From CAYWEP01 sp964457405 (GTDB lineage Bacteria; Patescibacteriota; Microgenomatia; Levybacterales; UBA12049): a stretch of 59,379 nucleotides of DNA. Below are positions 58,938-59,379 of the stretch, piece by piece. Each line of letters begins with the position of its first letter. Positions within the stretch are counted from its first letter, which is position 1. Position numbers and translations under genes: made by a program. The notes beneath the pieces are model-generated. The model was not told the origin of the DNA. It made no database searches and was given only the letters and a program-made list of their open reading frames with translations. The DNA lies in NCBI GenBank assembly GCA_964457405.1, contig CAYWEP010000001.1:1-59379 (forward strand), written 5' to 3'.

Positions 58938-59379
58938 AGGTGCGACTAAGTATAGCGGAAGCACAGAGCCAAAACAAACCAAGTATCGACAGCAAATTAC
59001 TTGCCAAGCGCAGGCGGGTTTCGGCAAATACCAGACTCACCCTGTGGTCCCCTGCAGGAACCGAAAACTCAATTCGGCCGGCTGCCTCAATCAGCTCGCT
59101 TTCTTGGTTGTCGATAAATAGTCGCCAGCCGGGGTAATAAGACACGTTGGCTGCTATAGTCGTGCCACCCTTCGCACTGACCAGTGCCCCACGGGACGTA
59201 GGACCCGTGTGAACATCCCTTATAGTTGCACTGCCCACAAATACCTCCTCAAAAGGGCTTTCCGGCCGGTCGGGCTGCCAATGCAGCCAGCGCGTGGTAA
59301 AACTGTTCCCGACGCTCGTTGTGCCGTCGGTAAATTCCCTCCTCGTGAGGTAGTACGTGTCTGGCCGGCTTTCAAACAC
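58894..59379 (-). CDS. C-terminal part of a YfhO-like membrane protein, 5' end beyond window
   Basis: The frame is open from the window edge to a stop at 58894, showing about 161 C-terminal residues. VSYYPGWRLFIDNQES near residue 80, a beta-rich stretch ending SVPAGDHRVSLVF, and one last membrane helix are typical of the end of YfhO-type and related large GT-C-like bacterial membrane proteins, whose outer domain is followed by a final helix. YfhO is implicated in lipoteichoic-acid glycosylation (family knowledge). The catalytic part is outside the window. Confidence 0.7.
   Translation of the reverse strand: MFESRPDTYYLTRREFTDGTTSVGNSFTTRWLHWQPDRPESPFEEVFVGSATIRDVHTGPTSRGALVSAKGGTTIAANVSYYPGWRLFIDNQESELIEAAGRIEFSVPAGDHRVSLVFAETRLRLASNLLSILGLFWLCASAILSRTYARGSRRNSLKNRA

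Noticed and set aside
1..59379. Recoded genetic code (UGA as glycine or tryptophan), as in some CPR lineages
   Set aside because: TGA serves as the natural stop in many overlapping ATGA pairs, and no gene needs in-frame TGA read-through.

Overview
This window is a dense surface-polysaccharide and glycan-assembly locus. About 50 genes are packed almost without spacers, and nearly all belong to sugar-nucleotide enzymes, glycosyltransferases (GT), sugar-modifying methyltransferases and multi-membrane-span GT-C enzymes. By my count there are ten GT2 enzymes, six GT4 enzymes, about eleven GT-C type membrane proteins (one frameshifted) plus a partial YfhO-like one, eleven SAM methyltransferases, five short-chain NDP-sugar epimerase/dehydratase/decarboxylase enzymes, one NDP-sugar 6-dehydrogenase, two DegT-type aminotransferases, one carbamoyltransferase, one cupin, one aldo/keto reductase and one flippase. 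I see no tRNA, rRNA, CRISPR array or intact insertion sequence. TGA is used as stop (many ATGA start/stop overlaps), so the standard bacterial code applies. The DUF5667-like secreted protein, the tight packing, the near absence of Shine-Dalgarno sequences and the many GT-C paralogs suggest a Candidate Phyla Radiation (Patescibacteria) bacterium; this is inference, since no marker gene lies in the window.

Layout. 1-7671 (minus): a coupled operon reading GT2 (cut by the window edge), GDP-fucose synthase-like, GT-C, methyltransferase, GT2, carbamoyltransferase, methyltransferase. 7.7-10.5 kb: an IS30-family transposase remnant abuts an AT-rich plus-strand pair (GT4 and a second GDP-fucose synthase), followed by a 393-base scar-like stretch. 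10.5-17.5 kb: short blocks on both strands (methyltransferases, aminotransferase, GT2, GT-C, aldo/keto reductase). 17.5-27.5 kb (minus): a ten-gene operon with dTDP-glucose 4,6-dehydratase (rmlB), a cupin, a TylC3-like C-methyltransferase, a UXS-like decarboxylase, two cysteine-motif GT-C paralogs, three GT2s and a sugar O-methyltransferase. 27.6-32.3 kb: divergent transcription units, including a UDP-HexNAc 6-dehydrogenase/UXS-like pair. 32.3-40.3 kb (minus): aminotransferase, two methyltransferases, GT4 and two GT-C enzymes with discoidin-like tails. 40.4-43 kb: the DUF5667-like protein and a frameshifted third member of that GT-C family. 43-50.5 kb (plus): GT4, a nucleotidyltransferase-like gene broken by a 10-N assembly gap, a thymidylate-kinase-like gene, a methyltransferase and two GT-C enzymes with carbohydrate-binding-like tails. 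50.4-59.4 kb (minus): three GT4s, PMT-like and PIG-V-like GT-C enzymes, two DPM1-like GT2s, the flippase and the end of a YfhO-like membrane protein.

How the parts may work together (inference). Soluble enzymes make unusual NDP-sugars: a fucose-type GDP sugar, a branched dTDP-6-deoxy sugar, amino sugars and possibly UDP-xylose or UDP-N-acetylxylosamine. GT2 and GT4 enzymes build lipid-linked chains on the cytoplasmic face. DPM1-like GT2s may charge polyprenyl phosphate with single sugars, which the many GT-C enzymes then use on the outer face. Methyl and carbamoyl groups decorate the product. No initiating PglC/WbaP-type transferase, chain-length regulator, export channel or ABC exporter was recognised here.

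Limits: functions come from reading motifs by eye. Substrates of individual GT, methyltransferase and GT-C genes cannot be read from sequence alone, membrane-span counts are approximate, and no alignment or database search was run.
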